From Rhizobium sp. CCGE531 (GTDB taxonomy: Bacteria > Pseudomonadota > Alphaproteobacteria > Rhizobiales > Rhizobiaceae): a stretch of DNA of 64,000 nucleotides. Below, one piece after another: positions 1 to 9,123 of the stretch (the stretch's first letter is position 1; each line of letters begins with the position of its first letter). The position numbers and the translations under genes are program-made. Under the pieces are notes generated by a model. It was not told where the DNA came from. It saw only the letters and a list, made by a program, of their open reading frames with translations, and did no database searches. The stretch is from assembly GCF_003627795.1 (NCBI RefSeq), contig NZ_CP032684.1:1775001-1839000 (forward strand), given 5' to 3'.

Positions 1-949
1 TCGCTTCGCGCCACATCTTCTCGAAGATGCCATAAACGTCGGAGCACGCCATTCCAGGGCGGATCTGCCGGGCAAGATCAATCGTCAGAGAGCGTACATC
101 AGTGTAGGTCTTTGTTTCCCATTCATGAGGTTCACCTGCGCGCGCGATGCGATTGCGATCGGCCGGATAGCCTCCATAGGTCGCGCGGAAATCGGTCCAA
201 ACATAGTGGCCTTCCTCAAGCTTGCGGTCCTTCGCCGTCCGGCCATAGGCGAAATCACCCTTAGAAAACAACATCGCGATCTGGTCTGTGTTTTCTGCCC
301 CGTTAAGAAAGGTCTGAGCCTGCATGAGATAATACAGCTCGTATTCCGTCATGCCGATGCGAGCCTGCGCGATTGCTTGGTCGAAGGCGGAATTCACGAT
401 TTCAAATGCCGTGCGCTTGAGATCGGCCTCGAATCTCGATTTGATCAATCGAACCCTCCATATCGCATCCGTCGCGGTCTCGACCCTTCTGTCGACCGAA
501 AGGGTGTTGAGGACGTCGATCAGAGCCAACGAGCCGCGGCCGAACATGTCCTGGCCATAATCGATGGCGATGTGGCGCGGGCCTTGGGTGTTTTCGCCAA
601 TCCAGTCCGAGATTGCCTTAACCGCTTCAGCGAGATAGCCATCATAATAGCGGGCCGAGAAAATTCGCGGTTTCATTTCGATCGTCGGCGCTTCGCCAAG
701 GCTCCCGATCACCACAAAGTCATTCACCGAAATAATTGCGAACAGGGGACGCGGTTTAGAATCCCAAGACAGTTCCTGGTAATCGGTGAAATAGTCGACA
801 TTCTTCTTGTCGGTTAGAACAACGATATCGAGTTGCGAAGCCGCCATCTCCCGACGAATGTTCGTGAGCCGCTGGCTAAGTTCAGCCTCTGGCACAGCGG
901 GAGCAGGGAGTCTGAAAGTGGAGGGAATCTGAAGGTGCGGAAGGATCAT
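1..949 (-). CDS. M24 family peptidase-like hydrolase, C-terminus off window
   Basis: Reading the minus strand from an ATG at 949 gives an uninterrupted frame of about 316 codons that runs off the left edge. It matches, over its whole visible length, the M24 (creatinase/Xaa-Pro aminopeptidase) protein at 7514-8725: both have a TDxKNVxYFTDY stretch near residue 45 and the metal-ligand segment TDFRATYGGYPADRNR near residue 260. The remaining His and Glu ligands lie outside the window. The start overlaps the stop of the upstream gntR gene by four bases (ATGA), which indicates translational coupling. M24 members of this kind hydrolyse C-N bonds in dipeptides, creatine or ectoine-like cyclic amino acids; the substrate here is unknown. 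The frame looks functional; completeness cannot be judged. Confidence 0.85.
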   Translation of the reverse strand, partial: MILPHLQIPSTFRLPAPAVPEAELSQRLTNIRREMAASQLDIVVLTDKKNVDYFTDYQELSWDSKPRPLFAIISVNDFVVIGSLGEAPTIEMKPRIFSARYYDGYLAEAVKAISDWIGENTQGPRHIAIDYGQDMFGRGSLALIDVLNTLSVDRRVETATDAIWRVRLIKSRFEADLKRTAFEIVNSAFDQAIAQARIGMTEYELYYLMQAQTFLNGAENTDQIAMLFSKGDFAYGRTAKDRKLEEGHYVWTDFRATYGGYPADRNRIARAGEPHEWETKTYTDVRSLTIDLARQIRPGMACSDVYGIFEKMWREA

Positions 950-1689
950 TTTTTTGACTTCAACTGATGTTTAGATTTCGGATTGGATGGAACATTGAGT
1001 GAGCACGCAAGCCGGTCGAATGGCGCCTGCAGAACACCAAAAATCGTGACGTTCCGCTTATCCGTCGTTATTTTGTAGAGACGGCGTAGCATCGGATATC
1101 CATTTGGGACGCCGAAGACTTCGGCAGCTTGCCCTGCGGCTGGCGCTGCATCTATGATGTGAGAGGTGCCTGTGATCTTAAAATCGTGGCGCTCCAGCGC
1201 GTTGGTTACGAACTGCTCGCCGAATTCATCGACGATGTCGCTATCGACATCTGAGGATAGATATGTCGCATCATAGACGATAGGAACGTCGTCGCCGAAG
1301 TAGACCATCTTGCGGACACAAAGCATCGCTTCTTTCGGTGGATTGAATACCTGTAAGGTCGTGTCAGCTATCTTTTCCCTGGTGATTGACAGCAGCCGTA
1401 TGGAGGCATTGTCAAACGGAGACATCCATCCCTCAAGGTCCAGCAGAAAGCGTTGGTGGTCCTTAACAAAGGTGCCCTTTCCAGTAACTGCTGTTAGCGC
1501 GCCAACAGCCTGCAGATCACGCAGCGCACGCTTGACCGTGATCGGACTGACGCCAAATTCCTCACTCAACATCGCCGTGGATGGGATCGGCGCTTCCGAC
1601 TGATAGGTGCCGTTCCGAATCCGATCTAATATCTCTTCGCGGACCGACTCGTGCAGCGACGCCGATGTCCGCAAGCGTGATTGAACCAT
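946..1689 (-). CDS. GntR family transcriptional regulator, HutC/UTRA type
   Basis: A 247-residue regulator. An N-terminal winged helix (about residues 10-75) carries the typical PST.MLSEEFGVSPITVKRAL segment and a G.GTFV wing; the C-terminal half is a UTRA ligand-binding domain ending in the usual P.LRRLY strand. I place the start at 1689 rather than 1716 because a GGAG Shine-Dalgarno sequence lies seven bases upstream of 1689, inside the longer reading. The gene is divergent from the ABC transporter operon at 1845 and translationally coupled to the M24 gene at 949, so it probably controls one or both in response to their substrate. It is clearly paralogous to the GntR at 24859-25590. Confidence 0.9.
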   Translation of the reverse strand: MVQSRLRTSASLHESVREEILDRIRNGTYQSEAPIPSTAMLSEEFGVSPITVKRALRDLQAVGALTAVTGKGTFVKDHQRFLLDLEGWMSPFDNASIRLLSITREKIADTTLQVFNPPKEAMLCVRKMVYFGDDVPIVYDATYLSSDVDSDIVDEFGEQFVTNALERHDFKITGTSHIIDAAPAAGQAAEVFGVPNGYPMLRRLYKITTDKRNVTIFGVLQAPFDRLACSLNVPSNPKSKHQLKSKK

Positions 1690-1784
1690 TACTCTTCTCC
1701 ATTCTGTGCAATCCAATACGGCAACTTAGAAAAGTTTGATTCTCAACCGTTTTCAACACATGGCCAACCCAAGCGCATTCTCGG

Positions 1785-1812
1785 TTGACATAGTTAGTAT
1801 ACCTAGTATAGA
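1785..1812 (+). promoter_or_regulatory. Likely promoter and operator of the ABC transporter operon
   Basis: TTGACA at 1785-1790 and TATAGA at 1807-1812 are 16 bases apart, a good sigma-70 pair upstream of the binding-protein gene at 1845. The spacer contains the self-complementary hexamer GTATAC (1797-1802) flanked by TAGT-like halves, a plausible site for the divergent GntR protein. A similar TTGACAT...TATACC arrangement occurs at 10671 upstream of ocd. Site assignment is by eye. Confidence 0.5.
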
Positions 1813-1844
1813 AAACGGCTGTCGTCAACCGAAGGGGAACGAAA

Positions 1845-2735
1845 ATGCAGAATACAAAAATCTTCAGAAGAGCCATCTTGATCGGTGGTGCCGTGCTTGC
1901 GATGGCCAGTGCGGGAGTGCCTAGTGGGCGTGCCGACGAACTGGCGGATCGCGTCCTAAGTGAAGGCAAAATCACCATTGGAATACATAACCAAGCGCCT
2001 TGGGGATATGTTGACAAGGATGGTGAGGTGACAGGTGTCGGGCCCGATATGATCAAGGCTGTGTTGGGGCCGTTGGGTGTCAAGAAGGTCGATTTCGTCG
2101 CTATGGACTGGGATGCATTGATCCCAAGCCTGATGTCCAAGCGGATTGACGTTGTGGCTTCCGGGATGGCCGTTACCGAAGAGCGATGCAAGCAGGTCGT
2201 CTTCAGTAATCCGGACCTGGTGATTGGCGACGGCGTGATGGTTCTTGCAGGGAATCCGCACAACATCCACAGCTACGATGATGTTGCCAAAAACCCCGAT
2301 CTGATCATGGGCGGCGGCCGCGGTAGTTCCAACACCGAGAACGCCATCAAAGCCGGCATCCCGAAGGATCGTATGATCATGTTTCAGGACACTCAATCGT
2401 CCGTCGCGGCTCTGCTGGCTGGACGTATTCAGGCGGACACAGAGTCCATGGGAACCGCCATCAACACCGTGAATGATCCCAAGCTTAAGGGCAAGCTCGA
2501 GCTCGCGCAGCCTTTCACCGGGCTTGTACTGGAGAACGGCAAACAGGCAGCAAACTATGCAGCGATCGCCTTCAGACCTGAGGACACAAAATTGCGCGAC
2601 CTCTATAATGAAAGCTTGGAAAAATTAAAGGCTGAAGGAGCGGTCTCGAAGATCTTCGTGAAGAACGGCTTCAGCGAAAAAGCGGTCGCCCCAGCTGGCA
2701 TTACTCCAAAGAGCCTCTACGCCGACTGCAAATAA
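1845..2735 (+). CDS. Amino-acid ABC transporter substrate-binding protein, EhuB-like
   Basis: A 296-residue periplasmic solute-binding protein of family 3. Residues 1-30 form a signal peptide (RR, then a hydrophobic stretch and cleavage near GRADE). The mature protein has the family pattern KITIGIHNQAPWGY, then D...VASGM.VTEERC and the GGRGSSNTENA loop of the second lobe. By remembered similarity it is closest to EhuB, the ectoine/hydroxyectoine receptor of Sinorhizobium meliloti, in segments such as ERC..V.FS.P and the GNP.....YDDVA.NPD loop. The start has a GGGGA ribosome site. It opens a run with two permeases and an ATPase, so it is the specificity component of this importer. An ectoine-type or other polar amino-acid ligand is inference. 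Confidence 0.9.
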   Translation: MQNTKIFRRAILIGGAVLAMASAGVPSGRADELADRVLSEGKITIGIHNQAPWGYVDKDGEVTGVGPDMIKAVLGPLGVKKVDFVAMDWDALIPSLMSKRIDVVASGMAVTEERCKQVVFSNPDLVIGDGVMVLAGNPHNIHSYDDVAKNPDLIMGGGRGSSNTENAIKAGIPKDRMIMFQDTQSSVAALLAGRIQADTESMGTAINTVNDPKLKGKLELAQPFTGLVLENGKQAANYAAIAFRPEDTKLRDLYNESLEKLKAEGAVSKIFVKNGFSEKAVAPAGITPKSLYADCK

Positions 2736-2761
2736 GTTGCGCATAAAAGGAAGCAGGGCGA

Positions 2762-3409
2762 ATGACTCTCTTCGAAATTCTCTCGAGCATATATGAAGGT
2801 CTCGGGGTGACGGTCACGATCACCGCTCTCGGTCTGCTGTATGCAATACCGTTCGCCCTGCTTGCTGGTGTGCTCCAGCACTTTTCAACGGGTACCGCGC
2901 GGTGGTTCATTACCGCAGTCATAGAGTTTTGGCGCAGTTCTCCAGCTATCGTCCTTCTCTATGCCTTCTATTATTCACTCCCGGCGTTCGATATCTACTT
3001 GTCCGCAACGACGGTGGGCGCAATGGTGCTCGGACTCAATGCTGGCGCATACAGCAGCCAATCCGTGCGCGCCGCATTGCAGGCAATCAGTCGCGGTCAA
3101 TGTGAGGCTGGACTGGCCTTGGGGCTACGGCGGTTTACCGTACTCCGCCTCATTGAATTGCCGCAAGCCATATCAGCGATGATCCCGACCTTCATCAATG
3201 ATGCAATCCAGTTAATCAAAGGAACATCTTTAGTTTCGCTTATAACTCTGACAGACATGACCTATCGGGCTAAGCAAATAGCACAGCTTAGCTATGATCC
3301 GTCGGGCATATATTCTGGACTTTTACTGTCGTACCTCATAATCTGCTATCCAGTTACAATACTTGGCAGATATCTGGAAAAATCCCAAGAAAAAAAGAGG
3401 TTGAGATAA
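2762..3409 (+). CDS. Amino-acid ABC transporter permease (first)
   Basis: A 215-residue inner-membrane permease of the HisM/GlnP type with about five hydrophobic segments. The characteristic EAA loop appears near residue 115 as GQCEAGLALGLRRF followed by LPQAI, the surface that contacts the ATPase. An AGGAAG Shine-Dalgarno element precedes the ATG. The gene lies 26 bases after the binding protein and its stop abuts the start of the second permease, so the two are co-translated and likely form the heterodimeric channel. EhuC would be the corresponding subunit if the system is an ectoine-type importer. Confidence 0.9.
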   Translation: MTLFEILSSIYEGLGVTVTITALGLLYAIPFALLAGVLQHFSTGTARWFITAVIEFWRSSPAIVLLYAFYYSLPAFDIYLSATTVGAMVLGLNAGAYSSQSVRAALQAISRGQCEAGLALGLRRFTVLRLIELPQAISAMIPTFINDAIQLIKGTSLVSLITLTDMTYRAKQIAQLSYDPSGIYSGLLLSYLIICYPVTILGRYLEKSQEKKRLR

Positions 3410-4084
3410 ATGGATTTCGATTTCGGCTTTGCGGCAAACATTATTCCGAGAATCCTGGAAGGGATTTGGAATACCCTTCTAGTTGCAATTCTCAGCTTTG
3501 CGGGCGCAGCGACTTTGGGATTTATTTGGGAACTACTGCGACGCTCCCACTGGATCGTCCGCCCGATTGCACAATTTGTCATCGACGCAATCCGCTCCAC
3601 GCCAGTGTTGGTACAAATATACTTTCTGTTTTTCGTGCTTCCATACTACGGAATCGTATTGCCGGCTATGTTCGTTGGGGTTTTTGGGTTGAGCTTTTAC
3701 TTCTCAGGCTATTTGTCTGAAGTTTTCAAAGCCGGAATCGACGCCGTACCGGTTGGACAAGCCGAAGCGGCTGAGAGTTTGGGTATTGGGTGGGGCGACA
3801 CGGTGAGATTCGTCATTGCGCCGCAAATGCTCCGCAACATCGCGGCTCCTATGGGTGCTTATTCTATCGCGATTTTGAAGTCTACGCCGCTTCTGGCTGT
3901 AATTGCCGTACCAGAAATGCTCGGCAGCGCCCTGGACGTAGCATCCGAGACTTATCGCTACGCTGAGCCCATGATGGTTGTGGGGATCTTGTTCATCATC
4001 TTGTCGCTCATGGCGGTTGCGCTGGTGAGCCGATTGGAACGACGTCTTGGGCTGGGACACGCATCGAAACTAAAAAGCGCCTGA
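3410..4084 (+). CDS. Amino-acid ABC transporter permease (second)
   Basis: A 224-residue HisQ/HisM-type permease that begins at the base directly after the previous stop codon. It has about five transmembrane segments and the EAA coupling loop ([13 protein letters not shown], then a PQ motif) near residue 115-140. It pairs with the preceding permease; both share the [12 protein letters not shown] / WRSSPAIVLLYAF type segment that marks polar amino-acid importers. Nothing is missing compared with the usual 210-230 residues. It would correspond to EhuD in an ectoine-type importer. Confidence 0.9.
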   Translation: MDFDFGFAANIIPRILEGIWNTLLVAILSFAGAATLGFIWELLRRSHWIVRPIAQFVIDAIRSTPVLVQIYFLFFVLPYYGIVLPAMFVGVFGLSFYFSGYLSEVFKAGIDAVPVGQAEAAESLGIGWGDTVRFVIAPQMLRNIAAPMGAYSIAILKSTPLLAVIAVPEMLGSALDVASETYRYAEPMMVVGILFIILSLMAVALVSRLERRLGLGHASKLKSA

Positions 4085-4104
4085 TAGGCGCCGGGAGGAA
4101 TAAC

Positions 4105-4896
4105 ATGGTACTAAATTCAGCGGAGAAGATAACGAATTTCAGCCAAGCCCCCTCGGCAGTCGCTCCCGCAGTAGTTCTAATTGAAAACGTATCGAAGTGG
4201 TATGGAGCGTTTCAAGTCCTCCGCGACGTAAGCCTGGATGTGAAGCTCGGCGAACGCATTGTTATCTGCGGACCGTCGGGTTCCGGTAAATCGACATTGA
4301 TCCGTTGCATCAATCAACTGGAAAAGCACCAAAAGGGTAGGATCGTCGTTAACGGCACCGAATTGCGTGCCGGGATGAGAGGATTGGCCGAGGTACGCCG
4401 TGAGGCCGGGATGGTTTTCCAGCAATTCAATCTCTTTCCGCATTTGACCGTGATCGATAACTGTACCTTGGCCTTGATGCGGGCGCGGAAAATGTCGCGG
4501 GATGCAGCCGAAAAAATCGCGATGGAAAATCTCGACCGGGTACGAATACCCGAGCAGGCCCGCAAGTACCCGAGCCAACTTTCAGGCGGTCAGCAGCAGC
4601 GTGTTGCGATTGCGCGCGCGCTGTGCATGAAGCCCAAGATCATGCTGTTCGATGAGCCTACGTCGGCACTTGACCCGGAGATGGTCAAGGAAGTCCTTGA
4701 GGTCATGACTAGGCTCGCTAGCGAAGGCATGACGATGATATGTGTGACGCACGAGATGGGATTTGCGCGTGAAGTCGCAGACCGCGTCGTTTTCATGGAT
4801 GGCGGCGAAATTATCGAGCAGGGGACGCCCGCCCGTTTCTTCGATCACCCTGAGCATGAGCGAACCAAGCGATTTCTTGGGCAACTGGTTCACTGA
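4105..4896 (+). CDS. Amino-acid ABC transporter ATP-binding protein (GlnQ type)
   Basis: A 263-residue ATPase with all ABC motifs in order: Walker [10 protein letters not shown] near residue 56, the Q-loop QQFNLFPH, the signature LSGGQQQR, Walker [14 protein letters not shown] and the switch histidine in VTHEMGFA. The GGGAGGAA ribosome site fits the ATG. It follows the two permeases by 20 bases and completes a four-gene polar amino-acid importer with the protein at 1845. An N-terminal extension of about 25 residues before the domain (rich in Ala, Ser and Val) is a small departure from GlnQ. Confidence 0.93.
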   Translation: MVLNSAEKITNFSQAPSAVAPAVVLIENVSKWYGAFQVLRDVSLDVKLGERIVICGPSGSGKSTLIRCINQLEKHQKGRIVVNGTELRAGMRGLAEVRREAGMVFQQFNLFPHLTVIDNCTLALMRARKMSRDAAEKIAMENLDRVRIPEQARKYPSQLSGGQQQRVAIARALCMKPKIMLFDEPTSALDPEMVKEVLEVMTRLASEGMTMICVTHEMGFAREVADRVVFMDGGEIIEQGTPARFFDHPEHERTKRFLGQLVH

Positions 4897-4944
4897 CATA
4901 GTTGCCACTAGGTCGTCGAACGGTAGCAGACACAGGAGATCGAG

Positions 4945-7362
4945 ATGCGGGATGTTGTCTTAAATGGTAGCGAGCCAGATCGCGTTGCTCTTTATCACGT
5001 GATCGAACGCAAGCTCCTGTGGCTGTCGTGCTGGATGATTGACCAGGCGAACCGTCGAGAAAAGATCGACGGCGTCAAAGTCGGCGGACATCAGGCTTCA
5101 TCGGCGTCGATGGTATCGATCATCACGGCGCTTTACTGTGCCGTCCTGCGTCCTGAAGACCGCGTTGCGGTCAAGCCACACGCCTCGCCTGTCTTTCACG
5201 CACTTCAATATCTTGCCGGCAACCAGACACGGGAAAAGCTCGAGAATTTTCGAGGATATGGCGGCGCGCAGTCTTATCCGAGCAGGACCAAGGATGTCGA
5301 CGACGTGGACTTTTCCACTGGTTCCGTCGGTCTCGGAGTCGCGATAACGACGTTCGCATCCCTTGTGCAGGATTATGTTCACGCGCGGAGCTGGGCAGCA
5401 GCGAACCAACCAAAGGGTAGGATGGTGGCGCTGGTCGGGGACGCAGAACTCGATGAGGGCAACATATATGAGTGCCTGCAGGAGGGTTGGAAACACAATC
5501 TTCGAAATTGCTGGTGGATCATCGACTACAACCGACAGAGCCTCGACGGTGTGGTGCGCGAGGGCCTTTATGAGCGGATTGAAACGGTTTTCCGCGCCTT
5601 TGGCTGGGATGTCGTGACGCTTAAATATGGCGCATTGCAACGCGCCGCATTTCAGGAACGGGGTGGCGACGCACTCAAAGCTTGGATCGACGCTTGCCCC
5701 AATCAACTCTATTCCGCGCTGACGTTCCAGGGAGGAGCCGCCTGGCGCAAGCGACTGACGGACGAGATCGGTGATCAAGGCGACGTGACTGCATTGCTGA
5801 ACAAACGCGACGATCAAGCGCTTGCGGCTTTGATGGAAAATCTCGGCGGTCACTGCCTTTCCACTCTGGTCGACACGTTCAACGCCATCGACCATGATCG
5901 CCCGACTACGTTCATTGCCTACACGGTCAAAGGATGGGGCACACCGCTCGCCGGCCATAAGGATAACCATGCTGGTTTGATGACCGAAGCCCAGATGGAT
6001 TTGTTCAAGAAGGCCATGAACATCCGTGATGGTCACGAGTGGGGCATGGCCGAAGGGCTCGGGGTCGAAGGAACAGCGTTGTGTCAATTCATCGCAGCGA
6101 TACCGTTTTTCGCCGCCGGACGTCGGCGTCACGCCGGACCAGATATCTCGGTCACCCGCGATGCGGTTCCGATACCCTCGTCAGCGGGAGACAGCATTTC
6201 CACCCAAGCAGCGTTCGGCAAGATCCTGGACGCCATTGCGAAATCCGACAGCGAATTAGCAGACCGCATCGTCACGACATCGCCGGACGTCACCGTCTCC
6301 ACAAATCTCGGTCCCTGGGTCAATCGCCGACAATTGTTCGCCCGCACGGAATTGGCGGATACATTTCGCGCCGAGCGGGTGCCCAGCGCCCAAAAGTGGA
6401 CATTCACACCGCAAGGCCAGCATATCGAACTCGGCATCGCCGAGATGAACCTGTTTCTTTTGCTCGGCGCAATGGGGCTCTCTCATTCGCTTTTCGGCGA
6501 ACGACTGATCCCGATCGGAACGGTGTACGATCCGTTCGTCTCTCGTGGCCTCGATGCGTTAAACTATGCCTGTTACCAAGACGCGCGGTTCATGATCGTG
6601 GGCACGCCGTCTGGTGTAACTTTGGCGCCGGAGGGCGGCGCTCACCAGTCGATCGCAGCTCCCTTGATAGGCATGAGTCAAGACGGGCTGGCCAGCTTCG
6701 AACCTGCATTTGCCGACGAATTGGCAGCCATCATGACGTGGGCCTTCGACTATATGCAGCGAGACGGCGAGGGGGATCCCAATGAACGCACATGGCTTCG
6801 CGACGAAACCGGCGGGGCGGTTTATTTGCGACTGTCGACGCGTCAACTCGAACAGCCGAGACGTCCGTATGATTCAGCCTTTAAACAAGGCGTGATAGAT
6901 GGCGCCTATTGGTTGCGGGAGCCCGGCCCCAACTGTGATCTCGTTATTGCCTACCAGGGGACGGTGGCAAGCGAAGCAATTGCGGCTGCGGGCATGATTG
7001 GCGACATACGCCGTGACATAGGCGTTCTTGCAGTCACCTCGGCTGATCGGCTCAATGCGGGCTGGCAGGCGGCGATGCGAGCACGCGCGCGTGGCCATGT
7101 GGATGCGGCTGGACATATTGAGCGCCTGCTTGCGCCGCTGCCGCGCCACGCTGCGATTGTGACCGCCATCGATGGTCATCCGGCAACGCTCTCCTGGCTG
7201 GGTGGGGTTATCGGCCACCGCACTCATAGTCTGGGCGTTGAGCATTTTGGCCAGACCGGCACGGTCGCCGACCTCTATCGCCATTTTGGTCTCGACGCCG
7301 CCAACATCGCCGAAGTGGCTACTAACCTTACACCGGGGCGTCGAACTGGCAGAGCGGCATAA
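4945..7362 (+). CDS. AceE-like thiamine-diphosphate 2-oxoacid dehydrogenase E1 / transketolase-like
   Basis: An 805-residue protein with the fold order of homodimeric pyruvate dehydrogenase E1 (AceE) and transketolases. The thiamine-diphosphate motif is GDAELDEGN near residue 165, closed by DYNRQSLDG about 27 residues later, as in AceE where LQRLDG is found. The pyrimidine-domain segment follows after residue 490 (GQHIELGIAEMN), with a C-terminal transketolase domain containing TSADRLNAGW and GHP..LSWLGG. Canonical AceE is about 890 residues, so this is a shorter variant. It lies 48 bases after the importer ATPase and is followed by an M24 hydrolase, so it probably processes a keto acid released from the imported compound. 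No lipoyl E2 or E3 gene is nearby, leaving the acceptor unknown. Confidence 0.8.
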   Translation: MRDVVLNGSEPDRVALYHVIERKLLWLSCWMIDQANRREKIDGVKVGGHQASSASMVSIITALYCAVLRPEDRVAVKPHASPVFHALQYLAGNQTREKLENFRGYGGAQSYPSRTKDVDDVDFSTGSVGLGVAITTFASLVQDYVHARSWAAANQPKGRMVALVGDAELDEGNIYECLQEGWKHNLRNCWWIIDYNRQSLDGVVREGLYERIETVFRAFGWDVVTLKYGALQRAAFQERGGDALKAWIDACPNQLYSALTFQGGAAWRKRLTDEIGDQGDVTALLNKRDDQALAALMENLGGHCLSTLVDTFNAIDHDRPTTFIAYTVKGWGTPLAGHKDNHAGLMTEAQMDLFKKAMNIRDGHEWGMAEGLGVEGTALCQFIAAIPFFAAGRRRHAGPDISVTRDAVPIPSSAGDSISTQAAFGKILDAIAKSDSELADRIVTTSPDVTVSTNLGPWVNRRQLFARTELADTFRAERVPSAQKWTFTPQGQHIELGIAEMNLFLLLGAMGLSHSLFGERLIPIGTVYDPFVSRGLDALNYACYQDARFMIVGTPSGVTLAPEGGAHQSIAAPLIGMSQDGLASFEPAFADELAAIMTWAFDYMQRDGEGDPNERTWLRDETGGAVYLRLSTRQLEQPRRPYDSAFKQGVIDGAYWLREPGPNCDLVIAYQGTVASEAIAAAGMIGDIRRDIGVLAVTSADRLNAGWQAAMRARARGHVDAAGHIERLLAPLPRHAAIVTAIDGHPATLSWLGGVIGHRTHSLGVEHFGQTGTVADLYRHFGLDAANIAEVATNLTPGRRTGRAA

Positions 7363-7513
7363 CGATCTGACATCGTCTCCATCTGCGAAGCCAGCGTCGA
7401 CTGGCTTCGCCACAACACCTCTCAGCGGCAGTGCCCTTAATAGCCTACCCTGTGCATATTTTGCAGCACGATCAGCCTCCATGCATGACTGATCTCGCCT
7501 GAAGGAGAATTCA

Positions 7514-8725
7514 ATGCCACTTGACTTGCGTTTGCCCTCGCGTCCTATCACCCTTAACGCGAGGCCATTGCTGCCCGCCCCAATTGTACCAAGCGATGAA
7601 CTGGAAGCGCGGCTCAGCCGTACGCGAGCCGCAATGAGTCGCTGCGAAACCGATGTCTTGATTCTCACGGACGAAAAGAACGTTCGCTACTTCACCGACT
7701 ACCGGACGCTCTCATGGACCTATCATGCTCGTCCGGTGTTGGCCGTGCTGACACTCGAACGGTTGCTCGTCTTCGGCAGTCTGGGGGAACTGCGGCTGAT
7801 GGAAAGCGTGCCGCGTCCATTCTCGCCGATTGCCTATGACGGCTATCTACCCGGGGCGGTCGACGCCATTGTAGATCAGATTTCCGCCATGCCCGCCTCA
7901 TCTCGCCGACGGATCGCTGTCGACTACGGCCCCGATATGTTCGGTCGCGGATCGCTCTACTTGATCGATCGGTTGAAACAAATCGCATCCGACGAGTCTG
8001 TTCGAAGCGCGACTGATATCTTGTGGCAGATACGACTGATCAAGACGCCGTTCGAAGCAGAAATGAAGAAGGTCGCCCTCGCCATCGTGAATGACGCATT
8101 TGATCAGGTGATTGGAAATGCCTATGCCGGCATCTCGGAGTTTGAGCTTTGCCAAATGATGCAAGCCCAGATCTACCTCAATGGGGCGGAAAGTGCGGAT
8201 CCGATCGCGATGCTGTTCAGCGACGGTGACTTCTTTTATGGCCGCACACCGTCGGATCGGAAGTTGAAAGAAGGTCACTACATCTGGACGGACTTTCGCG
8301 CCACCTACGGGGGGTATCCTGCAGATCGCAATCGAATCGCGCGATGCGGCGAGCCGTCGGATTGGGAAATCGCGACATACAAGAGTGTCCGATCGCTAAC
8401 GATCGAGCTTGTCAATGGCATCAGGCCCGGCCTTCGCTGCTGTGACATTTACAGCAATTTTCAGCGCCTTTGGAAGGAAGCTGATCTTGGCCAAATATAC
8501 GGGCACGTCTCGCGCATAGGACACGGCGGCGGACTCGATGTCACGGAACCGCCATCGATTTCGGCGGCCGACCAGACCGTGATAGAGCCGGGGATGATTT
8601 TCCACCTCGAACCGAAGCTTGAAAAGAACGGCGCGGTGTTCCAGTTTGAAGAGGTCGTATTCGTTCGTGATGGCGGGGTTGAGTTTCTTAGTGACCTATC
8701 ACCCGAACGGATTCCGGTCGTTTAG
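7514..8725 (+). CDS. M24 family metallopeptidase-like hydrolase
   Basis: A 403-residue creatinase/aminopeptidase-P-fold protein. The N-terminal creatinase-N domain covers roughly residues 30-165. The pita-bread domain has the five expected metal ligands: Asp in WTDFRATYGG (about 258), Asp in PADRNR (about 268), His in GHGGG (about 336), Glu in HLEP (about 365) and Glu in FEEV (about 379). AAGGAG precedes the ATG. M24 members include Xaa-Pro aminopeptidase, creatinase and ectoine hydrolase (DoeA/EutD). With an EhuB-like importer upstream an ectoine-like substrate is possible, but the sequence cannot settle it. It is paralogous to the truncated gene at 1-949. Confidence 0.88.
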   Translation: MPLDLRLPSRPITLNARPLLPAPIVPSDELEARLSRTRAAMSRCETDVLILTDEKNVRYFTDYRTLSWTYHARPVLAVLTLERLLVFGSLGELRLMESVPRPFSPIAYDGYLPGAVDAIVDQISAMPASSRRRIAVDYGPDMFGRGSLYLIDRLKQIASDESVRSATDILWQIRLIKTPFEAEMKKVALAIVNDAFDQVIGNAYAGISEFELCQMMQAQIYLNGAESADPIAMLFSDGDFFYGRTPSDRKLKEGHYIWTDFRATYGGYPADRNRIARCGEPSDWEIATYKSVRSLTIELVNGIRPGLRCCDIYSNFQRLWKEADLGQIYGHVSRIGHGGGLDVTEPPSISAADQTVIEPGMIFHLEPKLEKNGAVFQFEEVVFVRDGGVEFLSDLSPERIPVV

Positions 8726-9123
8726 ACCAGCCAGCGGTCAATAGGCGCAGCGTCCAACTCATGGTCTCTCCACGTCCCTCCACGATAGCTTGCAGGTCGT
8801 CGGCCGGATTTTACGAATGGGTTCAGCCGAACGGCCGCTGGAGAGATCGGGCGTCAGTGGCGAAGTCGATGGGGTGCCGACGCACCGTCATCACTGAATA
8901 GTGTAAGCGTGACAACAGCGCTTCGGGCTCCGCGGTGGCCAAATTTTTTCGCCTGGCAGGCTATTTTTACCGCTCCGCCTGTACCCGGCACCATTGTGGA
9001 CGACGTGATGCCTCTCAACGCTGCACCTGAAATTTCGAGTTACCACGTGCCTTTTTGGACGTAGCGTTTATCCCCAAACCAAAGGACTACGTCTTTAGGA
9101 GAGCAAAACGGCTCGTTCGACGG
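8726..9123. other. Gene-free spacer of about 400 bases
   Basis: The M24 gene (plus) and the MmgE/PrpD gene (minus) converge here. No credible frame was found. A weak stem (GACGTAG near 9058, CTACGTC near 9087, with a long loop) may mark transcription ends but is not convincing as a terminator. A minus-strand stretch around 8850-8930 reads like the tail of a decayed protein, possibly from a mobile element; I could not name it. Confidence 0.4.

Noticed and set aside
125..817. Plus-strand open frame of 230 codons
   Set aside because: It is antisense to the truncated M24 gene and resembles the antisense of the M24 paralogue at 7514-8725.
5098..6132. Minus-strand frame of 344 codons
   Set aside because: Antisense of the AceE-like gene; no motif or ribosome site.
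8840..8940. Possible IS21-type or other transposase tail on the minus strand
   Set aside because: Could not be matched to a specific family segment; too short to support.
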